Source: Larus michahellis (taxonomy: Eukaryota; Chordata; Aves; Charadriiformes; Laridae). From it: a DNA stretch of 64,000 nt. The position numbers were made by a program, and so were the translations under genes. The stretch is taken from contig NC_133901.1 in assembly GCF_964199755.1 (NCBI RefSeq), positions 4,442,016 to 4,506,015 on the forward strand, in the 5' to 3' direction. This document shows positions 1 through 12,100 of the stretch, in pieces; the stretch's first letter is position 1; the number at the start of each line of letters is the position of its first letter. The notes under the pieces were generated by a model. It was not told the origin of the DNA, ran no database searches, and was given only the letters and a program-made list of their open reading frames with translations.

Positions 1-126
1 CCCCTTGTCCTGTCAGCGGGCGCCACTGAGAAGAGTCTGTCCCCATGCTCTTGACACTCTCCCTGTAGATATTGATAAGCATTGATGAGATCCCCTCTCA
101 GTCTTCTTTTCTCCAGGCTAAACTTG
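1..126 (-). mobile_element. CR1 LINE fragment (truncated by window edge)
   Basis: The stretch from the opening CCCCTTGTCCTGTCAG to TCTTTTCTCCAGGCTAAAC matches the avian CR1 consensus read from the opposite strand (the segment with the landmarks 'cccttgtcctat' and 'ttctccaggctgaac'). The insertion is therefore on the minus strand. It is diverged and cut off by the start of the window. An A-rich tract at about 140-156 follows. Confidence 0.75.
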
Positions 127-3100
127 CAGGCTTTTGGTCAAAAAAAAAAAAAAAAAGTTTTATTAGCTATGATTCAGAGGAAGCTGTTTCAGATATTACA
201 CTGATTGGAATCGCATTGCTAAACAAAAATCTGAATGTTTGATTTTGTTGCGAGACACATGACAGTTCTGTCACTTCATTGATGTCTCCCTCATTTTCTG
301 CCAGTGTTTTTATGCTGACATGAAACAGATCAGAGATCTCAAACTTTCTGATAGTGGCTTCAGCTGTGAACTTTATTTTCTTCTAGGATAGGCTGATCTT
401 TTACAAGGACTGATCAGTCATGGTCAGGACTGATGTAAGGTGCTATGGATGTGAAAGTATTAATTTTCTTTTAAATTTCCTTTCAGCGTTGCAGCTTACT
501 AAGTTGGTTCTGAAATGTACAAAAAGTTGCGGCTTGAGTGGATGAGAGCACCAGTATATTCAAAAAGGGATTAAATGAATTAATGGACAGAGGGGTCAAA
601 AATGGATACCAAAAGGACTAGATGGGAATGTACCTTCTGTGTTCCTAATATGATAATTGCAGATGCTGGGAAGCGTGTGGAGAGCGGACTATACACAGTG
701 TCCAGACTTGTATTTTCTGCCTGAATAGCTTCTCTGGTTGCCACCGTTGGAGAAGGAGTCTAGGAGTAGAGAGACCACTCATGTAAGCATCTTCTCATAG
801 TCCAAATGTATTGCTGAATCAAAGCATATCTCCAGGATGAAAGCATAAAGCCTGGTTGCTTGTATAGGTTGCTTGCATACCCTCCCATACGTCTGCTATG
901 AAAATTATGCAGATGTGGCTTACAATAGCTTCATTCTTCAGTAAAATCTATAGCTTGACACTCGGATGCTCTGTGTTAACTCAAGTAACTGATCAGCAAG
1001 CGCTCAGCTTGACCAAATTCATTGATGCCACGATGTCCCCCCCCAGCATGCTGCCTGCAAAACACATCCCAACGGTTCAGCCGGCAACACCTGAATCACG
1101 GCCACAACCTCCAGCTGAAGGAGACCTATCTTTAGACAATCATACGACTGTGACTATATATATGTATATCGCTATTGGCTTATGTAGGCATGCCGTTTGT
1201 TTATGCAGCATGTTGGGCACAGTCAGCTGAATGCTGGTGCCCCTGGCTTGGAGGCTGAAGGGTGTCTCTTGGGATATTCTAGAGCTGTAATCCCCAAGGA
1301 GCTGTCAGGACAGAGCCTGCCCGGTGGCAGCTCGGGTGCAGCACAGCGGTAGGCAGGGCTGGGGTGCCCACATCTGTGCCACTCTCTGGGGTGGGGAAGT
1401 CTTTATTAGGGGGAAGTGGTAATTTCTTAGCCATCTACATCTCTGGCCTTAGAAATACAAACTTACAGAGTGAGAAAAAATTACTAAATAAGTAACAGCT
1501 CCTGTAAGGTAGCTTACAAACCAAAGGAAGGAACAAGTGAGTCTTGCACATACAGAAGTGAGGCATTGGAGGTGCCCAGAATCACAGTACAGGTAAGCCT
1601 TGGGGCACTCCTTTTCCAAGAGAAAAAGGAGGCACTTTCCAAGCATTCAGACGTCTTTCCAACACTGAGACGCAGCACAAAGTCAGGAATAAATGACTGC
1701 CATTAAGAAGGAACTCTGTCAACTGAAGCTAGGATGGTGAAAGTTAAGTTTGAGTATTTACTTTGTTAGACAGCTTCTGTGCGTATAGGTCCTTTTGTAG
1801 AGCTCAGCTTCTCCTTTCTTCCTCTACTGGCTATTGCAAGACCAAATGGTTTAACATTTCTCTAAATGTGACCATTGAACTTTCACCCACTTCTGAATGT
1901 ATTTTCAGCTTGCTATTTATTACTTTCCTTTGTAGGTTTGGTAGCAAACAGAAGTACATTTCTGATTTTAAAATCTCTGAAATGTACCGTAATCCTGTTT
2001 TCCAAGAGCATGAAACAAACTGCATATGCTTCAAATACAACTAATTGTCTTTTGCTTATTTTGAAATATATTTGTGACGACTCTAATGATTAAGCATGAC
2101 AAATTCTTGTTAGGGATAATGTGTTTCTTTTCTCAGTGCATTAATAACCACTACCAGTAAAACATAATAAAACTGTCACTGGCTTTCAGTGTATTAATGG
2201 TAAGGTTTGGCATTTCCACATAGAGTTTTGTCCCAGTCAGCTACAATTATTTTTTTTTTTGTAAGCGTGGGACTGACTCGGTGCCCTGGCTCAGCATGAG
2301 ATGCTTCAACAATCACACAATTAAAAAAATACATAATGCTTATAGGGCAGTTTATGTAAGTAGGTTTCAAAACCTAGGCGACCAATACTCTTATCCTAAT
2401 CTTAAATTAGGGGGAATGGAGATAGGAAGAGATGGAGTTCCTTATCTGAGGTCACAAAAATTCCAGTGGTGGAGCTGGAAACTGAGCTGGGTTTTCTGAG
2501 CCGTGTTCCTCCGCCCTCTTTAATGTCTTGTGCTTCCCCAGAATGAAACCAGAGAAATTCAGACTTAATATTAACGCATTGACGTGAAGGTGCTTACCTG
2601 AGAATGAGAGTAATTTACCCCTCTCAACCTGTCTGAAAATGGGACATGGTAACATTTTTACAGAAAAATGTGATGTGACACAATTTTAGGGCAGAAAGGA
2701 AAAATTATGTAGACACATATGTACATAGGCACGTCAGAACTCGGCTTCACTGAAATTTGGACAACCACATGAAATTAATTATGGGATTGAGCCATAGATT
2801 AAACCGTAGTCATTGTTTTACTTGGTGTCTGTCAAGAAGTGTCTAACACAACATTTCTTAATTCTGCTGCTAACAGTAGGATTGATACAGGGGTTTTTCA
2901 CTTCTTCCTCTAACCATTCTCCCTGATCGGAGTAAAGAGAGCAGCATATGTTTATTTAATAAGCCCTTTGAAACAAGTTATTTCTGAACACCCCTGTCAA
3001 GGTACTTGCTATTCTGGTGCATGGCAAGGAAGAAGGGATTTTTTGGAACTGGGACAGCTGTTAGCAGAGGTTTGGAAGGACAAACGAGTTGGCATAGAGG

Positions 3101-6100
3101 CCATCAGGCAGACGTATATGGAAGAAGGTAGGCAGCTGTACAGGGGAGAAAACTATCCTCATGTTTGTCCTCATCAGCCAAGCGATTCCTTCACGCTTCT
3201 CTGCCACTCTCTTGCTTTCGGAATAAAATCTAGGGCGTGGGACGTCAACATTCAGGATTAGAGAAAACAGTAACTCATTCTTTCTAACGTTTTAATATCT
3301 CTCTACCCACATATTTCAGAGTACGTGACTTCTGGACAGATGTAAATCATAGTTGTAGCCAGCCAAGTAAGTTGTTGATGTTTTTGCATGCAAGAACACG
3401 GTCTTGGAATTGGTTTACAGTAATCCAAGTTGTCAGTTGTGGCAGGTAGGTCTCGCAGCAGTGGCACCCGAGCAGAGACTGAACCCCACTGGAAGTCTTA
3501 TTTGCAGTAACAGATAACTTCTGTCTCTATCTAGTATAAAAGCAGATCACCATGGGTGAATAGGTATATGCACAAGACCTTACATTAAAACGTAGTCTAG
3601 TTTCTGCTTCTAATTGATAAACTGTAAAACAATCTTCTTGGTTTCTTTTCGGTTCTAAAAGAAATTCATAAAGCTAAGACCACTTGTCTTTGAGGACTGT
3701 CTTTATGTAACGGCATTAAAAATGCATATTCTTTACTGGGCAATAACACATCTACATTAAGAAATGGTTCTGTAAAATAAGAGAATATAGATAGTCACCT
3801 TTAGACAGGATAAACCGCCTGAAATGCGCACAAAACAGTATGTTCTGCACGTGCTAAAAGGGGAAATGATCCTGTTTATTTTTGACTAATCTCTATTATT
3901 GACTGGAGATATAGTAGTTGGCATCTTGGACTCTAATGTTATAGAACTGTGTTTCGCAAAGTAATGCCAGAATTGAGGATAGTACCCGCATCTTTTAAGG
4001 TAGGAAGTTTAGTCTTAGTTCAGTCACCCTGTTCCAGCATCATTACTCATTTGAGTCATGAGTGAGATTTGGCTTAGTCCCAAGCAGTGGTGTATGAAAA
4101 AAGAGCTTTAGCTGTTTGCTTAATTCCTGATCCCGCCGAAGCCTGAAAGGTCAGCGCAGGACCTTGGGTCTGACCAGCTGCGAAGCTGGTTGAGGAAGCA
4201 GCTGATGCGTTGGGCTGAGCTTTAGAGGCATGCTGCCTTTGTGCGCTGGCTGAGTGCGACCTGTCGCAATAATTTCGTGGCTAAAGGTCAGAGATGTGAA
4301 GCCGGATGGTGTCAGCTATGGAAGTCATATGAGGACAAAGAATTCCAACGTGCCGAGTACTGTCAGAGGCTAATAGAAGTTAGCAACAGAAAAACTTTTT
4401 TGGATTTTTTTTTCTGTAATGCAGAACAGATGACTAATAAGGAGTCCAAGTCCATGAGGGAGGAGGTAAGCATAGGAGCAGTGAGTATTTGGGATTCTTC
4501 ATGAATTTACCAGCCAACAGAAGAATCCTAATAGTCTAGGGATAGATATTGGTGATTAAAGGTGAAGTAACGGTGCCTCTCTAGAGCAGTTCTTTGTTCC
4601 TTCTGTCTGCTTTTTATCACAACCCTGACTCCTTTCTTCATTCATTGAAAACTTTCTCCTACATCAATTAAATCTTCCAATACCTGGTACCCCTCACCAA
4701 AGAATTTACCAGAAGGAAGGTGGTAACAGTTTAGTCTCTAGGGTGTCCCTGGGTTGTCCCTACCCAAAAACCCCTGTTACGGGGATGTCCTGGTAAAAGA
4801 TGGCCCCAAAATGAAAAGCTTCGATCAGAAAGGAGTGATAGATTGGCAGTAGGGGTACTGTGATATGTCCACAGCGGTTATTTGCTGAATTGTCTCAAAC
4901 GCTAGCAAAATACTCAGGTTTGCCTCACCAGCCTGTGTAGCCCTCCTCTCCTGGGGTCCTCCTGCTCGTCCAGCTCTGCCTCGCTTCCCAGCCCCTGCGC
5001 TCTCCATGCGGCTCAGCCCATTACTCGGTCCAGCCCGTGGTGCCGTGAAGTTCACCAGCCATGTTTACCCGGAGTTACCTGTTCAGAAAACGCGCGTGTT
5101 TATTCAGAGGGATGCATAAAACCACTCGCTACATGGGAAAACCTGCAGCTGTGACCCAGGCTGAGCGATGTGCCGTGCCTGTGGCTGGCACAGCAATTCT
5201 GGGCTAATTGCCCACAGGGCTTTCATCTTTGTACCATCTCCTCTTTTCTGCAAGTTTGTCTTTACTTTCTTGTGTAGTCTCTTAATTTCCCCCTTGTCCT
5301 TTTGCTTTCTCTGCCTTTTCGCTAGCTTTTATTATTACAGCACTGTCTTCTCTCCCTCTTCATCAAGAGAATATCCCTGTTTCTCTCTTCTCTTCCACAT
5401 GCGTATACACACACACGTAATTCCCATATATTTAAGTGCTATATTTGTTTGCCTGCAACAGTCCTGCATGTTGTCGAAGGGTGGTAAAATCACGAATACC
5501 AGCAAAGATCAAACCAATTATTGCTCACATGAGATACCTGGATACAGGGGTTTTTAATGGATTTAAGCCAATCCAGCTGTTGACTGGGGCCAAAAGGGCT
5601 GGTCCCATCCTTTCCCCCACCCTTTCTTTCCTTCCTTGGGTTATTAGTAAGATGGTGACCTGGCTGAAGTTTAATGTTGTTTCTCTGTTTCTGCTGGGTT
5701 CTTATTGAGCTGGTGCAGCAAGGTCATGCTCTGAGGCTTCGCGTTCATTAGTGCCAACGCAAAAAAGACGCCAGGGAAGCATCAGTCAACTGGATGGGTT
5801 GCAACATAGTCCTAGAAGAGAGTTAGCTAACCATTAAACACATCTTCTTCTGCCAGTAGCTATATGAAAGAGTGATAAGGTATTATGTATCTATTTTAAA
5901 TATTTATTTATAGAGGAAACAAATAATATAAGGATTTTATTTATAAGAACTCTGGACAAGACTAGCTCTTTGCCAGTGAAATGCGCAATCCTGTGCCTTA
6001 TGAAGGACAACCAAATAGGCTGATTAGACAGAGAGACTTTCAAAGAATCTGTCTGATAAGTGTTTGGCGAAAAACCTGCCTATGCCTAACAAAAAAATTA

Positions 6101-8871
6101 AGAGTCTTGCTTTTGTGCCCTGGTGTACAAAGCATCTCTTCCGGGTTTTTGGGTTCTTGGAAAGAGTGTTCTATTTAGGGGGGAAAAAAAAAGGCATGCA
6201 AGGGTGTGATAACCTGCACATGGCCACGCTGCCCTGGTTTAAAGAACAGGGCAAAACAGTTCTCGGTAAACAACACTAACCAGCCTTGAAAATAAAACAT
6301 TTCTGATTCCAGGGAACATGTGGTAATCTCGTCTCCAAAGAATGTGAAGTAAATTGGGAGAAAACTAAAATGGGACGTCTATTGCAGCACCGTCAGGCTA
6401 AAAAAATCTACAAAAACATTGTTTTCCCTGGCAGTATTTTTAAAACTGATTCCCAGCGGTTACTTTCCTTGGCAGCCTCCATGGGGCGCACAGAGGATCA
6501 GATCTTTCGCTGGTTACATCAGTGGCAGCCCAACAAATTGTCTGCCAAATTATTAATAGATGTATTGCTCTTCAGATTTCAGACTCGAACTGGGTTTTCC
6601 TGGGGGGAACTTTTATGTAACGGTGGGAGAAAAGCATGATCTGAAATTCAGAGATACAGACAGCCTTGTGAATTCAGCATGTCTTCCCGCCGGGTGGATA
6701 TTTTGTGTGTCTTCTCCCAGAGAAAACTCTTGCAGTATAAAGAAATGATATTCCATCCAAAAAGCAGCAAACAAACACTTTAAAATTTGGATTCCCACCA
6801 AACTATCTCAGCAGGGTGACATTACCACAAGCTAAAGCAAGAAAAGAAAACAGGTTTTGTAAATTCTTGTTTTGGAAGTGGATTCCTCTCCCCGCTCGCA
6901 TAGCAGCCTATTGTATTTGGCATAGACCTTTTGGGGAAAATTATCAAAGCTTCTCTTTTTCAACAGCAATCTGCAGTGGAAGTGGGGCTGTGCAGGGCCT
7001 TTTCTATACAGCACCTGACTGAAATCCAATATTGTGTTTTTCCTACGTTTAAACTAATGATGACAGATTAAAAAGTTACATGTAAGGAGCTGGGGCTGTA
7101 GATTTAATGAAGGAGACAGATATTCTTTGGTATGGATGCTGCTGAATGCTTCAAAATTTGCTTTTCCTCCGGAGGTGTGTGTTTGCCTTCGTTAGTCCTT
7201 CCTTCACCGTGAGCAGGGAAGTTGAAACTTGGCGCTGGAAGTGGCTGTGAAAACAATACTGCAGAAGTATAGTAAAGAAACCCAAGTCAAGAAAATGAAA
7301 TAGCTGTCCTTGCGAACAGAAAATAGAAACCAGAGACTGTCAAACTCTTATTTGCAGAATCATGTCTGTCACGAGAAAGCAGACTTGGCTTCCACTTAGT
7401 TCTTGGACAGGTTAAACTATGGCAACTCTCCGTTCTTCACAAGGTGAATGCGGTCAGACCGGTACCCGAGTCACCCCGCCCGCTCAAGTGTCAGCATCTT
7501 CAGTTCATACCAGTGGGTTTGCGCTGTACCGCTGGTACTAGTGGAATTAAAACAGTCAAACAGTTGTGCATAGGCAAGCTGCATGGCTCCTAAGAGTACA
7601 CTTTTTCTTCCAAGTATCGGTTACCTGTATGTAAAATAAAAGGTCGCAGCTGACAGTTTTCCTTATGGTACTGGTCCTAAAGATATACATTAGGCTTCTG
7701 TATTAATTTTACCTCCCAACTTCATTGCCTTGATTGAGGAAGTTGTACAAAAGGCTTAGCTGATTATCCAATTTCTAGCCTTCCTCACTAGGATAATTAA
7801 TTTTGCAAAAGACCCCCCACTACTTTTTAACAGCCAGTCTGGGCACTGTAGTCCCTGCAGTCCTTTGGCTCACCCTTTGCCACCCCTTTGGCACCAGCTG
7901 GGGAATGGGAACAAGTATGCACTACAAATAGTGTGCAGGGCACGCGTGGGCAGCAGGTCATGACCGTTTAGGCTGGAGAAGCGCCCTGGATCCCAGTACT
8001 GTTTGCTGAGAGGTTTTTAATCTATGCAGGGCAAGATTTAAAAAATAAACATAAAAAAAAAAAAACAAACAACAAACCTGGATAGCCAAAGGGGATAAAA
8101 TCGCTTTCCTTCTACCACAAGGGCACAGAAAGATCAGATCATTATGCATTTTTGTAGTGTCTTACACACCCCTGCAAAAAAAGTAATGCACTTTAGTCTC
8201 AGGCGTTGGGGGGGGTGTGGAAAAATCACTAACCTGCCATGGTTCTTGGAAGGCATTTCACATCCTTCCCAGTTCAGCAGGTAAATACAGGACAAGCCAA
8301 TAAACAAGCACTGTATTCCTTTAAGACCATTCCTGTTTCCAAATTTCTTTGCAATTCTTGCAAACTTTCTTAATTCGAAAGTGGAAAGACTTAATGCTTT
8401 GAGGTGGAACAAGAAAAATACCGTGCGTTTTTGATACTGCCACAGAAGCTTTGCCTGTGTGGTATTGCCCTCTCCTGGCACTGGTCTGAGGAGCTTCACA
8501 GGTCCCTTAGTGGAACATGCTGGTGAGGTTCATCTCCTTTCGCAGGTGCCTTTCAAAGGCAAGGATCTGAGTGCTCATTCACAGTTGTCTTGATCCACGT
8601 AGTGCTCGTGGTTTGATTTATTTTGACAACAGAGAATCTTTTGTTGACAGGGTTTTGTTTTAATACAGCTTTAAAAGCATTAGAGGTCTTTGATAATCAT
8701 TCATTTTCCAGTGAATATTCTAAGAATCTGTGTTCGTTTTCATATAAGACCTGCCCTTTGAAGACAGTGGCATTAAACATCAATGCAGTACTGTATGATA
8801 TGCTCTGAAGTAACAGAAATCTCCTTTCTTTTCTTCTTTTTTTTTCTTCCTTTTCTTTTCCCCCCCCCTAG
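127..8871 (+). other. NCEH1: NCEH1 intron 1 (part); no coding exon recognised
   Basis: No segment here encodes the expected N-terminal signal-anchor exon of NCEH1 and there is no CpG island, so the first exon should lie upstream of the window. The stretch is AT-leaning unique sequence. It holds an A tract near 140, pyrimidine-rich sequence around 5230-5410, a perfect 7-bp hairpin with a GCGA loop at 4173-4190, and a pyrimidine tract just before exon 2 at 8830-8871. One segment at 4425-4465 has strong splice signals on both sides and is listed separately. Open frames of 60-130 codons here show no recognisable similarity. Confidence 0.6.
4425..4465 (+). other. Possible cryptic or alternative exon in NCEH1 intron 1
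   Basis: A long pyrimidine run ends in TGTAATGCAG immediately before 4425, and GAGGAG|GTAAGC follows at 4465/4466, so this 41-base segment has a good acceptor and a good donor. One of the three frames is open across it; the other two contain stops. Similar splice-site pairs turn up elsewhere in the window by chance, so this is only a candidate. Confidence 0.2.
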
Positions 8872-9100
8872 TGTCACCTGATTCACTATCTGAGACTCAG
8901 CCATCACTTGATAGTTCTGAATTATTTGATTTGTACCTTTGACAAGCTGAAGTCTGTCTCCTCCGAAGACATTAACATCACGGATGCTGTTTTTGACGGT
9001 GTGGAAGTCAGAGTGTTTGAACCTCCTGCGAAGGGAGATGAAGAGCTCAAGCGCAGCGTTGTTTACATCCACGGAGGGGGCTGGGCCTTGGCAAGTGCAA
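8872..9100 (+). CDS. NCEH1: NCEH1 coding exon 2
   Basis: A pyrimidine tract and CCCTAG precede 8872, and the donor GTATGT starts at 9101. The exon has 229 bases, encoding 76 residues plus one base. It carries the LIHYL..LSHH segment and the oxyanion-hole motif [12 protein letters not shown]. The frame starts in phase 0 and ends in phase 1. Confidence 0.93.
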
Positions 9101-12100
9101 GTATGTGTCTGCCAGTAATTAAATAGGATTCTGCTCCGGTTTTCTCCAAGCAGGAGAAGCCAAAAGCTGTTTTCCTGCCAGAGATGACAATTTTGCTAAG
9201 ACGGACCTGAATTCTGTAGTAATCGTCTCCACTCTGGTAGATCAGCTTTAAGGAGGGAGGGAGGAAAAAAATAATGTTGTGAACACACAGCAAAAATGCA
9301 TATCTTATCTGCACATGAGCTGTAAAAGGACCAAAAGGTTAATTTTGTTACATCCTGAGAGGACAAAATAGCTGCTTATTTAAATTCCTGGGATGCCTGG
9401 ATGGGCTGTTTGGGCCGGTCCCCCATTTTCTGGGGTCACGTGCAAAAGTCGATCCTTGGTGATCAGGATCCATTGACTATGTGTGAGGGTTTTGCCTCAT
9501 TTTCACACAATAATTAGTAGATACGTGGGCTGAACAACACTGCATGTAACAATATGCTAATGTTTGGCTCTTAAATAACACTTACGTGGAATACATGCAG
9601 CTGATCGCAGACAATGGTCAGTGTGATGAGGTGGGTTCCCATCTCACGGTCAGGCCACCTCCCTTAGGGGACCACTGCCACCACTAGCAGACGTTACCTG
9701 AAAAATTAATGCTATTTACTCAGATTAACTTAGAAGCCACAAAGATGATCAGAGAAAGTAAGGTATAGCTATAGACAGCAATTAGCTAACCGCTGATCCT
9801 GCCACATCATCCAGGAGGAAAAAAGCCTTGGGAGGAGAAAGGGCTCACAGTTCCCATGGCTGCTCCGATATCCAAATCCCATAGGAGTCTTTCCCCCTTT
9901 TATTTCCCATTGCTCCCATGACATCGTGAAATCCATACAGCCCCGATGCATTCTGTGGCTTCATCTATAGAAAAAGAACATTCATGGAGTTTTCTGAAAT
10001 GCTCCAAAACCAAGACTGTATTGATTGCTTTCGGACTGTGCGTGTATGAGTCACTTAGACCATGATTTAAGTGAGATTTACATTCCTAAATAATTTTAAA
10101 ATCTGGCCTTCACATGCCTGTGGAAGTCCCAGTCTCTTTGTCCTATAGTCTTCCAGCAGTGAAAAATTTTGCTCCCCTTCCTACAGAGGAATTGTGCTTT
10201 GAGATGAGTTTTCTTAGGCCTGCCTAAGGGATGGTTGTTAGTGTCCTGCCCACCTCATTTGTTCTGTAACAGTTTGCATATATGACTCTTGTTGTACAAA
10301 ACGCGTATATTAAATTACTGTCCTTTGTTTGGATGACTCTAACACAGCTATGTCAGATGCTGTCCTCGAGTCCAAGGTGCAGAAGTTAATGGCACAAATA
10401 TTGCAGCTAAATATTAAATTCTAAGACTAGATACTTTAGAAAACGTTTAGTGTCGTAGTATTATTTTATAATACCGGGAACCAACAATTAAGTAACTGGA
10501 AAGGAATAAAATTAAAGAAAATCAGTCCACTGATAAATAGGATAGCTGTGATTAATCCTCCCTTAAATGAGTAGTTCAGTTGACGTTAATAGGGCAACTT
10601 ATTTGAGTCAAAGCAATGCACGCTATAATAAAATGAAGCAGCAGCAGTGACTCATACAGCGATAACTGGCTCTGGCTCCTGATGCCCCCAAGCCACTGGG
10701 TACCTTAAATTTTGCCCAACCAAGAGAATTGTGATGGGTGGGTGAAATTACATGGCCCAAGTCATCAAGAAACAGATGAGAAAGAAAGCATTAAGCAGCA
10801 GGGCTTCAAGGCATAAATTATGTTATATACAATGTGTATTTGGCACTTTATCTATTGCAAACTGATCTCATTTACTTTGTTTATATTTGTATGATGTCTT
10901 TATATTTTTCTGAGAAGGCTTTTGTACAGCTTTGAGACTATTGACATAAATGGATTCATGTCCCTAACGCTATGTCCTTTCGTTCCAGGAACAAGCCTTT
11001 ATAACAATCTCTGCAGAATCATGGCTGAATCTCTCAACGCTGTCGTTGTCTCAGTTGAGTGAGTAATCTAAAACCGATCAAGTAATTTTAAGATATTAAA
11101 AATACGTAACTTCGTTCTTTTAGCTTTTCCCTTGATACTGGCTTGTGTATAAGGCTTTAACTTGGACAGTAATTCTCTTTACCGGTCTAATATTTTTACC
11201 CTTTTAAAATTACAACAAATTGGAATGGTATCAAAAATTCACATGGGTTTCTACTTATTTTAGAGGTTGTTGTAGAAGACGGAAATGTGGGAAAAGGGAG
11301 TAGCCCTTAATTCAGTTGGACAAATACTAAAATGCAAATTTTAGTGCATCTTGCAACTGCATCCACATGTACGGAGTGCAGCTAAAGCCTGAGATCACTC
11401 AAGTGCCGAGTTATGATTCTGTAAATACTTGTGAACTTTAAAAACAGTCAAACAAAAAAACGCAAACACATTTGGACGTGATACGTACCTGAAGGAAGGC
11501 TGAGCCACACACCTCTGCCTCCTCATGTAGCAAGAGGGACGTTTTCCATCCTCAGTGGCCACTCAGTGCTGCAAGCTATGTTTTTATATATCTATATATA
11601 AAATATTAATATATATATTAGTCCCCCCTGAAGTCTGTCTATAAACCACGGTTTCTAAGTCATATTGAGCAAGGGTCTGCAACATAGAAATTGTCAAATC
11701 ATTTTACCCCTGCTCATTAACCAGAATCCACTGTGGAGTCTGGCAGTTTCCTGCTGCTCTCTCGATCTCCCACTGTTCCAGTCATCTCATTTAAGCCTTG
11801 CACTCCACTCGAGAGCAGAGGACTGCCAGGGTGCCCGACAGCAGAGAAGCAGGGCTGCTTTTTCTAACTCGCTGAACAATCCCAAGGTAAACAAACCTCT
11901 CAACTAGCTAACTACATTACCTAGATGACTCCAGCTTGATTGGTGCTTTTCCCATCCTTATTGTCAACTTCAATATTTTCTGCTGCAAACCCAATCACTT
12001 AATACGACGACTCAAGTTTCCCACATGCAGTTGATTACATACCAAGCTCTGTGATCTAATTGCAACTTAATTATATGGAGTTGATTTTACTCATTCCATA

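Noticed and set aside
2597-2632. Minus-strand segment with acceptor TCCCATTTTCAG and donor CTCAG|GTAAGC
   Set aside because: Only 36 bases with no partner exons or frame support. It serves mainly as a reminder of the chance rate of splice-site pairs in this window.
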